Below are positions 18,452 through 20,974 of a stretch of DNA of 20,974 nt, piece after piece. A program made the position numbers and the translations under genes. The number at the start of each line of letters is the position of its first letter. The first letter of the stretch is position 1. This DNA comes from Pelargonium nanum (Eukaryota; Streptophyta; Magnoliopsida; Geraniales; Geraniaceae): contig JAYMTF010001857.1 of assembly GCA_036897485.1 (NCBI GenBank), positions 1-20,974 on the forward strand. Reading direction: 5' to 3'. Below the pieces are notes generated by a model that saw only the letters and a list, made by a program, of their open reading frames with translations, was not told the DNA's origin and ran no database searches.

Positions 18452-20583
18452 TCAGTGGTGTAAGTACTCTGGAGGAACTAAGTCAAGATAGCCGTCACAT
18501 AGCGCTGGAAACATATGACCAAGAAGTAGAGGAAGAGTCCATTAGGCCACTTAGTGAAGGAAACTTGGAGAGTGTTCTGTTCTTGTCCAATCATAGTAAT
18601 AACAATAACATTTATTTGAAAATTGTGACAAAACCAATTAGAAGTGGATTAACTTGAGCAAAACTGCAAAAGTGCATGTAATAAATTCAAAATTTAGAAT
18701 AGCTCTTACCATAAATCTCAGTAATACAGGATTCCTTCATTTCATCAAGGCCTGCACAGAAAAGTTAGCATGACAGCTTAGTTCCACTATCCATAATAGG
18801 AAGATGCAACTCGATATACACAAGCAATGCGATTGGATAGGCCCTAGCCATGGCTTAATGACACAAAACTTTAATGAAGGAACACATTAGATCAAATAAC
18901 TATTCGGCCCAGTAACAAAACAAAAATAGAAACATAATGAAATGAAAAGAAAAACTAACAAACATACCTCCTCCGAGGAGTCCTCCTCTTCTTACCTATC
19001 CAACCCGTTAATCCATGGGATAAATCAGCGAGTGGAAGTAGGTCATTAAAACTGGGACTTATGAAAACAGAGAGATACTCAAAAGATGGGAGGGGCAGTT
19101 GTTTCTCTTGAGCAAGAACGGATACAGATGGAAGGTAGGGCCATTGATGTCGACAATAATTACACTTATTGGGCAAAGATCCATCAGTTTTGCGAGGCAA
19201 GAACAAAGGTATAGGAATGTACCTACAAATTAAATTCCAGATAATAAGTCAATATCCCTACAATAAAGGTAAAAATAATAATTGAGGGTTTATTGCCACT
19301 TACTTTTGGTGACACCAGCAGTAACCAACTCTAACACCTTCATTAATCATAATGTTATTCCGATGAGTCTCCTTGTTGCACTGTTTGCAGAATCCGTCAG
19401 TAGTCTTTTTTATGTTCCTTTGACATATCCGACATCGTACGTCAAATTGGGCATGTCCATACCGTCCATGATCGAACACATGATCTAGTAGTTGAACATA
19501 AACAGCATGAAGTTGAAGGACAATGAGGCACGCGGGTTACATGTACAAGACAATGAAAGTCATATGACACTTTTGGTTTTGGATCCACCAGAATTATCCA
19601 ACAAGGAGGAGCAAAGGCACTAATTTGTAGTTGTTGTTAAGGATGGTATCAGGGTTATATTAGTTGAATAGATGGTATTTTTTGTGAACTGGTTAATGAA
19701 ACACACGATAAGCACCAAGATTCCCTTAAATCTGTCTATAATCACTTTTGACCATGTATACATATTTGAGTTTGACCTCTTTCCATGTACTTTTTTTCCT
19801 TATTAGGGTCACATTACAAGCACAATTTAGCATTGTACACTCATTTGTAAGACCAAATTCATACAATTACTCACCATCACAGCCTACAGTATGGCTGGAA
19901 ATTTGAATCATGTTGTGTTTGTGTGCAACCCGGTTGGCACATATAACCAATTTAGGTAAACGGGTCGCGTAAACAATTGTACTTTCAAACCTATCGAGTA
20001 TCAAATAACCAATAGAAATTAAATGGATCAAATATACGAGGTCGTGTCGGGTCTATTTCAACCCATTTTTTAAATGTGACTTGTCGTGTCGTGTCAAATT
20101 AGTCGATAATGGGTCATGTTCGTGTTAACCCAAATTTTCAAAACGACCCACAAACACAAATTATCACCCCTATCCTCCAGCAAACATCATTGGAAATGGT
20201 TTGGTGTTCAATGCCAATGTGAAGAACATCCATTCAATGCCAAGTCATCGTTTTATTTTCGACACAGACACTAAGTTAAACAAGCGAAAATGACTCCTAT
20301 GACTACAATGTATTTTAAAAATTGGGAATCAAACACACGATTAGGGTTTAAAGTTAGTGATCATTAAATGGATCCTCAAATGGACGATCGCATGGTTTGT
20401 GGAACCAAATTTCACCAACATTCTGGAAACAAAAAACAAGATTATTCAAAGACACGTCAAGAACAGAAAAGAAGAAGAAGAAGAAGCAGACGAGAGATAG
20501 TAAATATATTTGATAGAAAATTTTCGTAAAAGAAAATGTGTATTGTTACCTTCAGCAGCAGAAGATGACGAGTACGGTGACAT
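18452..20583 (-). CDS. Unrecognised Cys-rich (zinc-binding-like) protein, five exons, 178 aa
   Basis: I reconstructed this gene from splice sites. Exons are 20583-20550, 19484-19304, 19222-18996, 18751-18710 and 18504-18452 (34, 181, 227, 42 and 53 nt; 179 codons with TGA). Every junction is GT-AG and phase-compatible: GAAG|GTAACA to ACTAG|AT, AAAA|GTAAGT to TGTAG|GT, ATAG|GTAAGA to TGCAG|GC, TATG|GTAAGA to TCCAG|CG. The product starts MSPYSSSSAAEDHVFDHGRY. It has four cysteine pairs, C29xxC32, C44xxC47, C67xC69 and C92xxC95, with H52, H70 and H97 nearby, a pattern that could hold two zinc ions. Residues 100-178 lack cysteine pairs and end DGYLDLVPPEYLHH. There is no signal peptide or membrane segment, so it is probably nuclear or cytosolic. 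I do not recognise the family. It is not a classical RING, PHD or C2H2 finger by spacing. Exon 1 is the least certain part; M57 in exon 2 would be the next in-frame start but would break the Cys module. Confidence 0.72.
19890..20172. mobile_element. hAT-like non-autonomous element in intron 1 of the Cys-rich gene
   Basis: The left end TATGGCTGGAAATTTG (from 19890) and the right end read inward, TAGGGGTGATAATTTG (from 20172), agree at 12 of 16 positions. Flanking 8-mers GCCTACAG (19882-19889) and TCCTCCAG (20173-20180) agree at 6 of 8, fitting a decayed 8-bp target duplication. The body has the GTCGTGTCGGGT, CTTGTCGTGTCGTGTC and AACGACCCACAAACAC phrases common in plant hAT miniature elements. 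It is 283 bp and non-coding. Confidence 0.7.
20466..20487. repeat. GAA microsatellite
   Basis: About six GAA units (AAAGAAGAAGAAGAAGAAGC) lie in intron 1 of the Cys-rich gene, near its first exon. No functional role is apparent. Confidence 0.75.
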
Positions 20584-20880
20584 TGTAGATCAAGAACACT
20601 CTGCTGCTAGAGAATTGTGTGTACGAAAACGTCTGCGCCAGAGTGAAGAAGGGTTAATTTAGGGCTGTTCACAGTTTGTGAAGAAAAGAATGTGCTGTTT
20701 GTCCCTTGAAGTTGTTCTGAAATTTTCAAGTTTGAACGCTGATATTTTGAAATAAATAGTTTCTTACGACGAGCAGGACGGGAGGGAGAGGAGATAAATG
20801 TTATTTTCATTTTCCCGAAGGGTAGATTTGTCATTAGGCTCCAATGGTAATTTTGGTATTAAGTGAAAAGTAAATTATAG

Positions 20881-20974
20881 TACTCCCTCCGTCCCAAAAT
20901 GAGTGTCCTGTTTGTCTAAATTTTTAGGTTATTATATTATTGTTTTTCCCATATTACCCTTATCACTTATGCAC
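20881..20974. mobile_element. Left end of a third Stowaway-like MITE, cut by the window edge
   Basis: TACTCCCTCCGTCCCAAAAT at 20881 followed by GAGTGTCC is the same terminus as the two copies in the MDL intron and is closest to the general plant consensus. The opposite terminus lies beyond 20974. It sits about 300 bp upstream of the start codon of the Cys-rich gene, so it may border its promoter. Confidence 0.65.

Noticed and set aside
20360..20424. Exon-like sequence after a strong acceptor (TTTGTTTCCAG) on the minus strand reading NVGEIWFHKPCDRPFEDPFN
   Set aside because: Joining exon 1 of the Cys-rich gene to it in the correct phase gives a stop after a few codons, the open frame has no usable ATG because a TAG lies just upstream, and no donor was found. 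It could at most be a poison exon.
1..20974. tRNA, rRNA, CRISPR arrays, operons, viral or toxin genes
   Set aside because: None were seen on either strand; direct repeats here are few-copy duplications without regular spacers, and genes have plant-type introns.

Overview
The window is nuclear DNA of a flowering plant, almost certainly a eudicot. The evidence is AT-rich intergenic DNA, GT-AG introns, a fasciclin-like arabinogalactan protein, a PRA1.B protein, an LRR receptor kinase of the IMK2/IMK3 type, a plant MIF-like protein, and short non-autonomous DNA transposons of Stowaway-like and hAT-like type. The exact species cannot be told from the sequence.

Layout: (1) 1-1065 is AT-rich, with a short hAT-like element and a 129-bp direct duplication. 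(2) 1066-4139, minus strand, is a complete two-exon IMK2-like receptor kinase (834 aa) whose intron carries tandem repeats. (3) 4140-8299 holds no convincing gene; it has a MITE-like element near 5.9-6.0 kb and a duplicated ~120-bp block near 7.2 kb. (4) 8300-9001, minus strand, is a single-exon PRA1.B protein (233 aa). (5) 9002-11764 is intergenic, the shared upstream region of two divergent genes. (6) 11765-13027, plus strand, is a single-exon FLA8/FLA10-type cell-surface protein (420 aa). (7) 14166-16431, minus strand, is a three-exon MIF/D-DT-like (MDL) gene reconstructed by splicing to exactly 115 aa. Its second intron has a GC donor and its first intron hosts two Stowaway-like MITEs. (8) 17765-17846, minus strand, is an isolated exon resembling PHT4 anion transporters, apparently a relic. 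(9) 18452-20583, minus strand, is a five-exon gene I reconstructed by joining phase-compatible splice sites. It encodes a 178-aa protein with four regularly spaced cysteine pairs that I do not recognise; its large first intron contains an hAT-like element. (10) 20881-20974 is the start of another Stowaway-like element cut by the window edge.

The genes are ordinary, independently transcribed plant genes, not an operon. From memory of the Arabidopsis map, an IMK3-PRA1.B pair and a PRA1.B-MIF-like pair are neighbours there too, so this order may be old microsynteny. The most unusual content is the unrecognised Cys-rich gene (with two competing donors giving two different C-termini), the GC-AG intron of the MDL gene, and the solitary transporter exon.
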